Of a DNA stretch of 64,000 nucleotides, positions 46,302 to 55,113 are shown one piece after another (within the stretch, counting starts at the first letter, position 1; each line of letters starts with the position of its first letter). The stretch lies in NCBI GenBank assembly GCA_047602365.1, contig JASGHM010000003.1:1-64000 (forward strand). Direction: 5' to 3'. This stretch comes from Piscinibacter sp047602365. Lineage in GTDB: Bacteria > Pseudomonadota > Gammaproteobacteria > Burkholderiales > Burkholderiaceae_C. The translations under genes and the position numbers were made by a program. A model generated the notes under the pieces. The model was not told the origin of the DNA. It made no database searches and saw only the letters and a program-made list of their open reading frames with translations.

Positions 46302-46379
46302 GGTGTTCTCCTGGGCAGGCAAGGGTTCGGGATGGGGTGATTCTGGCCCAGCCGGCGCACCGGCCGGCGGCAGGGGTGA

Positions 46380-47477
46380 TCAGGCCTTGCCGCCATGCTC
46401 GTTGACGAAGCGGCGGTCGATGCGGTCCTTCCAGTGCCACACCCAGCGCCCCTGCGCCGACAGGCCGCCCCAGCTGGCGATCGCATAACGCTCGCCGCAG
46501 GCCAGCAGGTTCAGCGCGCGCGGCTGCGGCGTCCAGGCCTCGAGCTGGCCGCCGGCGAGGAAACGCCGCAGGTTCAGCGCCAGCGCCGCGCCGGCGCGCA
46601 GCGCGTAGACGCCGCTGCGCGGCCGTGGCGCATCCGGCCGCGAGGCCACGTCGCCGGCGGCGAAGACCTCGGCGTGCGAGCGGCTCTGCAGCGTCGGCGT
46701 GGTGGCGACGAAGCCCTGGCCGTCCAGCGCCAGGCCGCTGTACTGCAGCCACGCCGGCGCCAGTGCCGGCAAGGCGAGAACCGCGGCGTCGCAGGCCACG
46801 CGCGTGCCGCGGCCGAGCAGCACCTGGGTGGCGCTGATCTCGACGCAGCGGTCCTCCAGCACCGTGACCTTGCGCTGCTTCAGCGCCGCGGTCGCCCGCT
46901 GCTGGACGGTGGCCGGGTAGTCGGGCAGCGGCGGCGTGCCGCCGGTCACCAGGCTGACGCGCGAACGGTCGCCGAGCCGGTGGTGCATGGCCAGCGCCAG
47001 TTCGACGCCGGCCGCCCCGCCGCCGACCACCACGACACACAGCGGCTTCGCCTCGGCGAGCTCCAGCATGCGCTCCCACAACTGCACGAAGCCCTCGATC
47101 GGCCGCACGAACAGGCCATGCTCGCGCGCGCCCGCGATCACGTCGCGGTCCTGCGTCGCGCCGACGTCGAGGCTGAGGGCGTCGTAGGCCAGCGTGCGGC
47201 CATCGGCCAGCGTGACGCTGCGCGCCGCCGCGTCGAGCGCGATCGCGTGGGACTGCAGCAGCCGCACGCCGGCACGCTCGGCCAGCGGCAGCAGCGGCAC
47301 GCTGCACTGCGAGCGTGTGTAGTGGCCGGCGACGACCCCCGGCACCATGCCCGAGTAGGTCAGCGTCGGCCAGGGCGTGACCAGCGTCGCCTCGGCGCCG
47401 GGCAGCGCCTCGGTGACGAACGCACGCAGCACCTGCAGGTGCGCGTGCCCCCCGCCGAGCAGCAGCAGGCGCTTCAA
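46380..47477 (-). CDS. FAD-dependent pyridine nucleotide oxidoreductase (NDH-2-like)
   Basis: A 365-residue flavoprotein. LKRLLLLGGGHAHLQVLRAF is the FAD-binding start with the GGGHAH variant typical of the NADH dehydrogenase-like domain that often sits beside selenophosphate synthetase. VVVVGGGAAGVELALAMHHR is the second dinucleotide fold, and EVFAAGDVASRPD binds the flavin. No selD gene is present. TTG 47477 overlaps the upstream TGA (TTGA), so it is translationally coupled to the DUF3047 gene. Confidence 0.87.
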   Translation of the reverse strand: MKRLLLLGGGHAHLQVLRAFVTEALPGAEATLVTPWPTLTYSGMVPGVVAGHYTRSQCSVPLLPLAERAGVRLLQSHAIALDAAARSVTLADGRTLAYDALSLDVGATQDRDVIAGAREHGLFVRPIEGFVQLWERMLELAEAKPLCVVVVGGGAAGVELALAMHHRLGDRSRVSLVTGGTPPLPDYPATVQQRATAALKQRKVTVLEDRCVEISATQVLLGRGTRVACDAAVLALPALAPAWLQYSGLALDGQGFVATTPTLQSRSHAEVFAAGDVASRPDAPRPRSGVYALRAGAALALNLRRFLAGGQLEAWTPQPRALNLLACGERYAIASWGGLSAQGRWVWHWKDRIDRRFVNEHGGKA

Positions 47478-48202
47478 GGTGCGAGGACCAGGTCGGCCAC
47501 GTGGGCGATGCTGTGGCCGTGAGTGTTGTCGGCATCGGCGCCGATGGCGACGCCGACGATGGCCGGGACTTGCGTGCTCTCCTGGCCGAACAGGCGCAGG
47601 AAGTCGGCGCCGACGTCGCGCCGCTCGTCGACCCAGCGCCTGGCCTTCGCCTCGCCCGTCTGCAGCACCAGGTAGCGCACGCGGTGCGTGAAGGCGTTGT
47701 CGAGCATCGTGCCGGCGGGCAGCAGGCGGTCCCAGACGTAGCAGACCGTCGCCGCCGGCAGCGGCTCGTGGCTGGCGGCCCGCGCGATGCGCATGATCTG
47801 CCGCTCGACGATGCCGATCTGCTCGAGCGCCAGGTCGAAGAACACGCAGACCTTGACCGCGGTGTCGTCGCCGTTCTTGATGCGCAGGTCGGACTCGGCG
47901 ACGAACTCGTCGACGCGCCACGACCACGACAGCGTCAGCGCGGTGCCGTCGATGCGCAGCGGATGCACCAGGTTGCCGTAGGACGAATCGGCCTCGATGC
48001 GCATCGCGCGCCGGCCGTCGTGCTCGACCAGCACGAAGCGCGTGAACGGCTTCTTCTGGTTCGGCAGTCCGGCCAGGTGCCAGGGCGGCGCCAGCGTGCC
48101 GCCGCTGGTGCTCCAGGGCTGCAGCAGCTGCACCTCGGCGCGTGCCGCGGCGGCCGCTGCGCAGCACAGCAGCAGCATCGCTCGCACGATCGTCGCTCGC
48201 AT
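47474..48202 (-). CDS. DUF3047 exported protein
   Basis: A 242-residue protein with a signal peptide (ending AARAEV) and a DUF3047 domain. VLVEHDGRRAMRIEADSSYG, LSWSWRVDEFVAESDLRIKN and GDDTAVKVCVFFDL are the core, and PAIVGVAIGADADNTHGHSI closes it. It is probably a periplasmic carbohydrate-binding-like jelly roll of unknown role. ATG 48202. The next gene downstream overlaps by 4 bases, so the pair forms an operon. Confidence 0.9.
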   Translation of the reverse strand: MRATIVRAMLLLCCAAAAAARAEVQLLQPWSTSGGTLAPPWHLAGLPNQKKPFTRFVLVEHDGRRAMRIEADSSYGNLVHPLRIDGTALTLSWSWRVDEFVAESDLRIKNGDDTAVKVCVFFDLALEQIGIVERQIMRIARAASHEPLPAATVCYVWDRLLPAGTMLDNAFTHRVRYLVLQTGEAKARRWVDERRDVGADFLRLFGQESTQVPAIVGVAIGADADNTHGHSIAHVADLVLAP

Positions 48203-48230
48203 GGGCCAATCGTAGTTCAGTCGCGCCGGA

Positions 48231-49907
48231 TCAGCCGCGGCGCCAGGCGTGGTACTTCGCCACCCAGGCCAGCAGCGCCGCCGGCTGGTGGTTGCGCTTC
48301 CATTCGCCGGCGGCGTACTTGTTCGCTTCGGCCATCGTCGGGTAGGTGTGGATGGTGCCGAGGATCTTGTTCAGGCCCAGGCCGTGACGCATCGCCAGCA
48401 CGTACTCGGCGAGCAGGTCGCCGGCATGTGCGCCGACGATGGTGACGCCGAGGATGCGGTCCTTGCCTGGCACGGTCAGCACCTTGACGAAGCCGCGAGC
48501 GGCACTGTCGGCAATGGCACGGTCGAGTTCGCCGATGTCGTAGCGTGTCACCTCGAAGGCGATGCCCTTCTCCTTCGCCTCCTGCTCGTTGAGGCCGACC
48601 CGTGCCACCTCCGGGTCGACGAAGGTCGCCCAGGGGATCACCGCGTAGTCGGCCTTGAACCTGCGCAAGGTCCCGAACAGCGCATTGACCGAGGCATACC
48701 AGGCCTGGTGCGCGCCGACATGGGTGAACTGGTAGGGCCCGGCCACGTCGCCGGCGGCGAGGATGTTCGGGTAGACCGTCTCCAGGTACTCGTTGGTCGC
48801 GATCGTGCGATCGGCAGGAATGCCCAGTTCCTCCAGGCCGAAGCCCTTCAGCCGCGCCACCCGCCCGACGGCGCACAGCAGCTGGTCGAACTCGAGGCGC
48901 TGCTCGGCGCCGGCATGCTCGACGACGATGAAGCGGCGCTCCCCCTCACGTTCACAACGCAGTGCCTTCTGCGCGGTCAGCACACGCACGCCGTCGCGTT
49001 CCAGCGACTCGCGCACGCCCTGCGAGACCTCCTCGTCCTCGCGCAGCATCAGGCGTGGTGCCATCTCGACCTGCGTGACCTGCGAACCCAGCCGTGCGAA
49101 GGCCTGCGCGAGCTCGCAGCCGATCGGGCCGCCGCCGAGCACCAGCAGCCGCCGCGGCAGCTCGCGCAGGCCCCACAGCGTGTCGCTGGTCAGGCAGCCG
49201 ATCTCCTGCAGCCCGGGCAGCGGCGGCACGAAGGGCTCGGCACCGGTGGCGATCACGATGCTGCGTGTGGCCAGCGTCTGCGTCGTGCCGTCGTCACGCG
49301 TGATCTCGACCGTCCACGGGCTGGTGATCTTCGCGCTGCCGAGCACCACGTCGACGCCCAGACCGGTGTAGCGCTCGACCGAATCGTGCGGCTCGATCTC
49401 GCGCACCACCTGCGCGACACGTTCCATCACCTGGGCGAAGTCGACCGTCGCGCTGGCGCCGGCGATGCCGTACTTCGCCGACTCGCGCATCTGCTGCAGC
49501 AGCGTCGCGCTGCGGATCAGCGCCTTGCTCGGCACGCAGCCGTAGTTCAGGCAGTCGCCACCCATCTTGTGGCGCTCGACCAGGGTCACCTTCGCCTTCA
49601 CCACCGCCGCGATGTAGCTGGTCACCAGCCCGGCCGCGCCGGCGCCGATGACGACCAGGTTGCGGTCGAAGCGCTTCGGCTTCAGGTGCGCCCAGCGGGC
49701 GTAGACCTGGCGCGCCCTGACCGCATCGACCAGCTTCTTGGCGACCAGTGGGAACAGGCCGAGCAGCACGAAGGCGCCGAGCAGCCCCGGCGACAGGATG
49801 CCCTGCAGCGAGTCGATCTTCGCCAGCTGCGTGCCGGCGTTCACGTAGACGATCGTGCCGGCCAGCATGCCGAGCTGGCTGACCCAGTAGAAGGTCCAGG
49901 CCTTCAT
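48231..49907 (-). CDS. Mercuric reductase/lipoamide dehydrogenase-like flavoprotein
   Basis: A 558-residue disulfide reductase. VVIGAGAAGLVTSYIAAVVK binds FAD; C119 and C124 in GGDCLNYGCVPSKAL are the redox pair. LLVLGGGPIGCELAQAF binds NAD(P)H, and the dimer domain ends with AHAGDLLAEYVLAMRHGL and HTYPTMAEA. Residues 1-30 (FYWVSQLGMLAGTIVYVNAG) are the end of a VTT (TVP38/TMEM64) membrane domain. Relatives are VTT-reductase fusions of about 700 residues; here the VTT part upstream is broken (49908-50387). ATG 49907 is the first start in the intact frame. Confidence 0.87.
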   Translation of the reverse strand: MKAWTFYWVSQLGMLAGTIVYVNAGTQLAKIDSLQGILSPGLLGAFVLLGLFPLVAKKLVDAVRARQVYARWAHLKPKRFDRNLVVIGAGAAGLVTSYIAAVVKAKVTLVERHKMGGDCLNYGCVPSKALIRSATLLQQMRESAKYGIAGASATVDFAQVMERVAQVVREIEPHDSVERYTGLGVDVVLGSAKITSPWTVEITRDDGTTQTLATRSIVIATGAEPFVPPLPGLQEIGCLTSDTLWGLRELPRRLLVLGGGPIGCELAQAFARLGSQVTQVEMAPRLMLREDEEVSQGVRESLERDGVRVLTAQKALRCEREGERRFIVVEHAGAEQRLEFDQLLCAVGRVARLKGFGLEELGIPADRTIATNEYLETVYPNILAAGDVAGPYQFTHVGAHQAWYASVNALFGTLRRFKADYAVIPWATFVDPEVARVGLNEQEAKEKGIAFEVTRYDIGELDRAIADSAARGFVKVLTVPGKDRILGVTIVGAHAGDLLAEYVLAMRHGLGLNKILGTIHTYPTMAEANKYAAGEWKRNHQPAALLAWVAKYHAWRRG

Positions 49908-50387
49908 CTTCGTCAGGCCGATGAGCAGATTAAGGCAGCAGGGGAATCAGCGGAATCAGGCGCAAGGTGAAGAGGTAGAAGCCCCGTCGCTGGTGATGCC
50001 CTGTCGACATCCGACAAGCATGCGCCGAATCGCGCCTGACGCCGTCGGCGCAGCAGGTGGCGCGAGGCCCAGGAACGCGAGCAGTAGCGCCGATCGGCGG
50101 ACGCAAAGGAGACCACGATGGTCCCGTGACCAGCGCCCGAACAAGCGCGCCGCCCGCCAGCGAGATCATCGCCCCGACGGGCAGAGCCAGGGCAAAGACA
50201 ATCGCATACGTACCAGCGCGTAGAGGCGGCGATGACCGAGCGCCGGCCGCTGCGCATACAACTCGGCGAACTCCGGCCGGCGTGCTGCAGGTACTCGAGG
50301 CTGAAGAAGCGCCCGAGGTCGAGTGCGAAGAACAGCCGCGATCAGCACGATCACGCCGAGCACGAGCATCACTTGGCGGCGGTTCAT
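49908..50387 (-). pseudogene. Broken N-terminal VTT (TVP38/TMEM64) half of the flavoprotein
   Basis: From ATG 50387 the minus strand reads MNRRQVMLVLGVIVLIAA, then pieces in different frames: FFALDLGRFFSLEYLQHAGR, EFAELYAQRPAL, a LALPVGAMISLAGGAL segment and, near 49930, RRGFYLFTLRLIPLIPLLP running towards the intact reductase. Together these are a VTT membrane domain, but at least five insertions and deletions scatter it over all three frames in under 480 bases. Unlike the single-base events elsewhere, the damage here is dense. Confidence 0.68.
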
Positions 50388-50406
50388 CGGTCGTTCCTCG
50401 GTCGGG

Positions 50407-51040
50407 TTAATCGGTCGGTTCCTCGAGCCGGATCATCGCCGCCCCGGGTGGCACGTCGTGCGCGTCGTGCGTCACCAGCAGCGCGGGCACCTGCTGCGCG
50501 CGCAGGCGCTCGAACACGAAGGCGCGGAAGCGCTGGCGCAAGGCCATGTCCAGGCGCGAGAACGGTTCGTCGAGCAGCAGCGCCTGCGGCCGCGCCAGCA
50601 GCGCGCGCAGCACCGACACCCTTGCGCGCTGGCCGCCCGACAGCGTGTGCGGCCAGCGCTCGCCGTAGCCGGCCAGGCCGGCGCTGGCCAGCGCCGCTTC
50701 GGCCTCGGCACGGCGCTGCCCCGCCGCACCGGTCGGCAGCGCGAACAGCAGGTTCTCCAGCACCGTCAGGTGCGGGAACAGCAGGTCGTCCTGGAACAGG
50801 ATGCCGATGCGGCGCTGCGCGGTGGGCAGCTCGGTGACGTCGCGGCCGGCCAGGCGCACGCGGCCGCCCGCGCTCAGCCCGGGCGCCAGCGTGCCGCACA
50901 GGCAGGCCAGCAGCGAGGACTTGCCCGAGCCGCTCTCGCCCATCACCACCAGCACTTCGCCCGCGGCGATGCATGCCGACAGGCCGTCGATCAGCGTGCG
51001 CTGCGGCGTGGCGATGAGTGATGCCGTCGAGCTCCAGCAT
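50407..51040 (-). pseudogene. ynjD: ABC transporter ATP-binding protein (YnjD-like), +1 frameshift
   Basis: From ATG 51040 the first frame gives MLELDGIT, then an extra base at 51016 shifts it. The next frame continues PQRTLIDGLSACIAAGEVLV and GESGSGKSSLLAC (Walker A), LSGGQRARVSVLRALL (signature), LLLDEPFSRLD (Walker B) and LVTHDAHDVPPGA (H-loop). Repaired, it is a complete ATPase of about 210 residues that would power the YnjB/YnjC importer upstream. Its start overlaps the permease stop by one base (TGATG). Confidence 0.82.
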
Positions 51041-52686
51041 CAGGCGCTCTCCAGGCCCAGCCGGTGCGATGGCCGGCGCCCCAGCCACCACGCCGCGGCG
51101 AAGGCCAGGCCGGGCAGCAGCGCCTGCAGCAGCGCATAGGCGGCCAGCAGCGTGCGCTGGCCGCCCGAGGCCAGCGTCAGCGCCTCGGTGGTGACGGTGG
51201 CGTGGCGCCCGGCGCCGACGAACTGCGTGCTCAGGTACTGCGCGACGCTGACGGCGACGCCGACGGCCAGCGCCGCGGCGATCGGCGCGATCAGCATCGG
51301 CCACTTGATGCGCAGCAGGAAGGCGGCCCGCGAGCGCCCCAGCGCCCGTGCGGTCTGCTCGTAGCGTGCATCGAAGCCACGGTAGGCCGGCGCCAGCGCG
51401 ACCAGCGCATAGGGCGCGGTGAACAGGCTGTGCGCCAGCCACAGGCCGGCGAGGCTGCCGTCCAGGCGCAGATGCAGCATCAGCTGGTACAGGCCGGCGA
51501 CCAGCAGCACGCCGGGTACCAGCATGGTGGCGAAGACCAGCGGCGCGGCGCGGCGGTCCCAGTCGGCCGGCGTGCTCTCCATCCAGGCCACCGCGAGCAG
51601 CACGCCGGTCAGCGCCGCGGCCAGGGCCAGGCCGGTGGTGTTCAGCAGCACCGGCAGGCTGCCCGCCACCGCCTGCCATGCCTCGGCCGAGACCGCCTGC
51701 GGCCACAGCGACGGGAAGCTCCACACGCTGGCCAGCGACACGAAGGCCAGCAGCGCCAGTACGCCGCCGTAGACACCGCCGAGCGCGGCGAGCAGCGGCG
51801 TCACGACCCACGAGGCGCCGTGTGATCGAGTGCGGTCGCCGCGCAGCTGGCGCGCGCGCAGCAGGGGACGCAGCAGGCGCAGCGCGGCCATCACGAGCAG
51901 CGCGCCGGCAGCGACCACCAGGGCGACCAGCAGCGCCGCCGCCGCACCCTGCGCGTTGCTCTGCGCATCGGCATCGAGCAGCCAGGCCCAGGCCAGCTGC
52001 GCCAGCGTCGGCGGCCGCGTCGGGCCGAGCACCAGGGCCATGTCGACCACGCTGGCGCCGTAGGCCCAGACCGCCAGCAGCGGCAGCGCCAGGCGCGGCA
52101 GCAGCTGCGGCCACAGCACACGCCACCAGACGCTGGCCGACGCGTAACCCATGGCCTGGGCGGCCTGCAGTTGCAGCCGCAGTTGCGCCGCCTGCGCCGG
52201 CGGGCGCAGCAGCGCAGCGATGCTCCACAGCAGGAAGGGCAGCTCCTTGCAGACCAGGCCGGCGATCAGGGCCAGGCCCAGCGGGTCGTGCACGGTCGAC
52301 CAGTCCGGCGGCGCGTCCCAGCCGGCCAGCGGCGCGGCCAGGCGCAACAGCAGCCCGCTGGGCATGACCAGCAGCGCGAAGCCGACCGCAAAGGCCGCGT
52401 GCGGCACGGCCAGCAGCGCGCCGAGCACTCGCTCGAGGCGCGCCCACGCGGTCGTGCCGTAGCGATGCGTGACGATCAGCAGCGCGAGGGCCAGCGACAG
52501 CGCCGTCGCCGCCGCACCGACCCAGACCGACAAGGCCAGCGCCGGGACCAGCGCCGGGTCGGCGAACAGCCGCGACCACGCCGCGCTGTCGGCTGCACCC
52601 TGCAGGGCCAGCGCCAGCGCGCCGAGCAGCGGCAGCGCGAACAGCGCGGCCGGCCCCCACCAGGCGCGGCCGGCCGCCGCGCTCAC
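51040..52686 (-). CDS. ynjC: ABC transporter permease (YnjC-like, two fused modules)
   Basis: A 548-residue membrane protein with about 12 helices in two permease halves. In the first half QAMGYASASVWWRVLWPQLL is the coupling loop to the ATPase; in the second, ARALGRSRAAFLLRIKWPML. Such double permeases belong to the YnjBCD and thiamine/iron-type importers. GTG 52686 overlaps the YnjB stop (GTGA) and is taken as start; ATG 52707 is an alternative. The operon order ynjB-ynjC-ynjD matches Escherichia coli. Confidence 0.87.
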   Translation of the reverse strand: MSAAAGRAWWGPAALFALPLLGALALALQGAADSAAWSRLFADPALVPALALSVWVGAAATALSLALALLIVTHRYGTTAWARLERVLGALLAVPHAAFAVGFALLVMPSGLLLRLAAPLAGWDAPPDWSTVHDPLGLALIAGLVCKELPFLLWSIAALLRPPAQAAQLRLQLQAAQAMGYASASVWWRVLWPQLLPRLALPLLAVWAYGASVVDMALVLGPTRPPTLAQLAWAWLLDADAQSNAQGAAAALLVALVVAAGALLVMAALRLLRPLLRARQLRGDRTRSHGASWVVTPLLAALGGVYGGVLALLAFVSLASVWSFPSLWPQAVSAEAWQAVAGSLPVLLNTTGLALAAALTGVLLAVAWMESTPADWDRRAAPLVFATMLVPGVLLVAGLYQLMLHLRLDGSLAGLWLAHSLFTAPYALVALAPAYRGFDARYEQTARALGRSRAAFLLRIKWPMLIAPIAAALAVGVAVSVAQYLSTQFVGAGRHATVTTEALTLASGGQRTLLAAYALLQALLPGLAFAAAWWLGRRPSHRLGLESA

Positions 52687-53888
52687 TGGCCGTGGCGGCG
52701 CGCCCATTCGCGCTCGATCACCTCGACCCAGCTCGCATGCGGCTCGGGCAGCACCGGCGCGCCCTGCTGCATCGCGCCGGCTGCGCTGCCTTGCGCGAAC
52801 AAGGCCTTGTCGGCAGCCGACAGCCGGTCGAGCGCGAGCACCGTCGGGTCGCCCCAGTGACGGATGTCGGCCTTGCGCGCCTGCGCCAGCGGCGACTGCA
52901 GGAAGTCGATCACCACCTGCGCACCCTTCTTGGCGCGCGCGTTGAACGGGATGGCGAGGAAATGCGTGTTGCCGATCGTGCCGCCGGCATGCTGCCAACT
53001 CACGACCGTGTCGGGTAGCCGCTTCGCAGCGATCTCGTTGGCCGCCTCGTTGGGGTTGAAGGTCAGCGTGATGAAGAGTTCGCCGTCGGCCAGCATCTGC
53101 CGCATCACCGCGTTGCTGGCCGGGAACTGCCTGCCCGCACGCCACAGCAGCGGGTGCAAGGCATCGAGCGTACGCCACAGCGGTGTCAGCAGCACCGCGG
53201 CATCGGACGGCACCGGCCTGTAGAACGGCTGGCGATCGCTCGCCACCTCCAGCAGCACCTGCTTCAGGAAGGTGGTGCCGTGGAAGTTGGGTGGCTTCGG
53301 GTAGCTGAAGCGACCGGGGTTCTGCTTCGCGAACTCGATCAGCTCGGCCAGGCTCTTCGGCGGCTGCACGACGCGCTTGCCGTCGCCGTAGAAAGTGAAC
53401 TGCGCCATGCCCCAGGCGGCCTCGAACCCCTCGACCGGCTCGGAGAAGTCGATGCGCGTGGTCGGCTTGCCGGCAACGTCGATCCACCTGAAGTTCGGCA
53501 GTGCCTCGGCGAACGGACCGTAGAGCAGGCCCTCGCGCTTCATCGCCAGGAAGTTCTCGCCGTTGATCCAGCCCATGTCGGCACTGCCATCGCTGCTGCG
53601 GCCGGCGGCCTTCTCGGCGCGCACACGCTTGACCAGTTCGGCGGTGTCGCCGAGCTTGACATGTTCCAGCCTGATGCCATGGCGCGTGGCCACCTCGCCG
53701 GCCACCCACTGCAGGTAGGCGTTGACCCGTTCGCTGCCGGCCCAGGCGTTGAAGTAGACCGTCTGGCCGCGCGCGGCACGCACGGTGCGCTCCCAGTCGG
53801 CCGGGTCGGCGGCACGCGCGGCGGGAAGCCACGGCGCCAGCAAGGCGGCGGCGATCAGGGGGCGGCGGGACAGTGGCGGCAGGCTCAT
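52683..53888 (-). CDS. ynjB: ABC transporter substrate-binding protein (YnjB-like)
   Basis: A 401-residue periplasmic binding protein. The signal SLPPLSRRPLIAAALLAPWL ends at ARAADP. RGQTVYFNAWAGSERVNAYL, then GIRLEHVKLGDTAELV and DGSADMGWINGENFLAMKRE are strongly YnjB-like. The ligand of YnjB systems is not established. ATG 53888. It starts 55 bases from the divergent nucleoside hydrolase gene, so the two promoters must share that short interval. Confidence 0.88.
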   Translation of the reverse strand: MSLPPLSRRPLIAAALLAPWLPAARAADPADWERTVRAARGQTVYFNAWAGSERVNAYLQWVAGEVATRHGIRLEHVKLGDTAELVKRVRAEKAAGRSSDGSADMGWINGENFLAMKREGLLYGPFAEALPNFRWIDVAGKPTTRIDFSEPVEGFEAAWGMAQFTFYGDGKRVVQPPKSLAELIEFAKQNPGRFSYPKPPNFHGTTFLKQVLLEVASDRQPFYRPVPSDAAVLLTPLWRTLDALHPLLWRAGRQFPASNAVMRQMLADGELFITLTFNPNEAANEIAAKRLPDTVVSWQHAGGTIGNTHFLAIPFNARAKKGAQVVIDFLQSPLAQARKADIRHWGDPTVLALDRLSAADKALFAQGSAAGAMQQGAPVLPEPHASWVEVIEREWARRHGQ

Positions 53889-53943
53889 CGGCAGGGTCTG
53901 TTCACGCGGCGGGCGCGACGCAGTGTATCGGCCAGAATGCCGC

Positions 53944-54936
53944 ATGCCTCCTGCGCTGCGCCGCGACGACGCCTGGTACCACGCCCGCCTGGCGCCGCCG
54001 CGCGGGCCGGTGCGCGTCGTCATCGACACCGATGCCGCCAACGAGATCGACGATGCGTTCGCGCTGGCCTGGGCGCTGCGTGTGCCGCAGCGGCTGCGGG
54101 TCGAAGGTGTGTATGCCGCACCCTGGTCGTTCGCGCACCGGCGCGCCGAGATGAAGCTGCAGCAGCACCGCCAGTTCGACCCGCCCGGCATCGGCATGGA
54201 GCGCAGCCTGGAGGAGATTCACGCGGTGTTCACCGCGCTGGGCATGGCCGAGGGCGGGCGCGTGCGGCGCGGCTCGACGCGCTACCTGCGCTCACTCGAT
54301 GCGCCGGAGCCCAGCGAGGCCAGCGCGCACCTGATCGCCACCGCGATGGCGATGCCGGCGGACGAACCGCTGTACGTGGTCGCGATCGGCTGCGCCACCA
54401 ACATCGCCAACGCGCTGCTGATCGAGCCGGCGATCGCCGAGCGCATCGTCGTGGTCTGGACCAGCGGCTACCCTTCGCACGCGCCGCAGGTCAACGACTC
54501 GTTCAACCTCGAACAGGACCTGCTGGCCTCGCAGTGGCTGCTCGACAGCGGCGTGCCGCATGTCTACCTGCCGGGCTTCCAGGTCGGCGCGCAGCTGCGC
54601 CTGTCGCTGCCCGAGATGGAGCGCTGGGTGCAGGGCCGCGGCGCGATCGGCGCGCACCTGTTCGATCTCTACACCCACAACCCGCTGTGGCCGCTGCTGG
54701 GCATCGACAGCTTCGAGGCGCATTCCTGGGTCATCTGGGACATCATCAACATCGCCTGGCTGGTCGAGCCGGCCTGGGTGCCCAGCAGCATCGTGCGCAC
54801 GCCGCGCCTGGGCGTGGACCGGCGCTGGATCGCCGATGCCACGCGCCACCCGATGCGGGAAGCCCATGCCGTGCAGCGCGATGCGATCTTCCGCGCCTTC
54901 TTCGAGACATTGCCGCCGCCCACGGCAGTGAAGTGA
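53944..54936 (+). CDS. Inosine-uridine-type nucleoside hydrolase
   Basis: A 330-residue enzyme. VVIDTDAANEIDDAFALAWA has the calcium-binding aspartates D28, D30, D36 and D37; N33 is in place of the usual Asp or Pro. LYVVAIGCATNIANALLIEP and HAPQVNDSFNLEQDLLASQ-type segments are the other ligand-binding parts. It would hydrolyse ribonucleosides to base and ribose. ATG 53944. The 177 bases after it, before the kinase gene, show no gene and no clear promoter. Confidence 0.87.
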   Translation: MPPALRRDDAWYHARLAPPRGPVRVVIDTDAANEIDDAFALAWALRVPQRLRVEGVYAAPWSFAHRRAEMKLQQHRQFDPPGIGMERSLEEIHAVFTALGMAEGGRVRRGSTRYLRSLDAPEPSEASAHLIATAMAMPADEPLYVVAIGCATNIANALLIEPAIAERIVVVWTSGYPSHAPQVNDSFNLEQDLLASQWLLDSGVPHVYLPGFQVGAQLRLSLPEMERWVQGRGAIGAHLFDLYTHNPLWPLLGIDSFEAHSWVIWDIINIAWLVEPAWVPSSIVRTPRLGVDRRWIADATRHPMREAHAVQRDAIFRAFFETLPPPTAVK

Positions 54937-55113
54937 TCAACCGGCGTCACGAACAAGCCAATCCGATCATTTCGCGCCGCGTTATCGGGCCAAGTTCTTG
55001 GGGGATGAGCCGGCTCGGTGCACTGCGGGGGCCGATCTCGTGCATTTCCGACGCGAGTGCAGGGCGATTCCAGGGCACCATGCGCGTTGCCTGAGCCGCA
55101 CCGACCTCACCGC

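Noticed and set aside
46395..49970. Long plus-strand open frames opposite the flavoprotein genes
   Set aside because: They have no family motif and mirror recognised minus-strand genes.
54937..55113. Small RNA or promoter in the gap before the CHASE kinase
   Set aside because: No convincing -10/-35 pair, terminator or conserved structure could be seen by eye.
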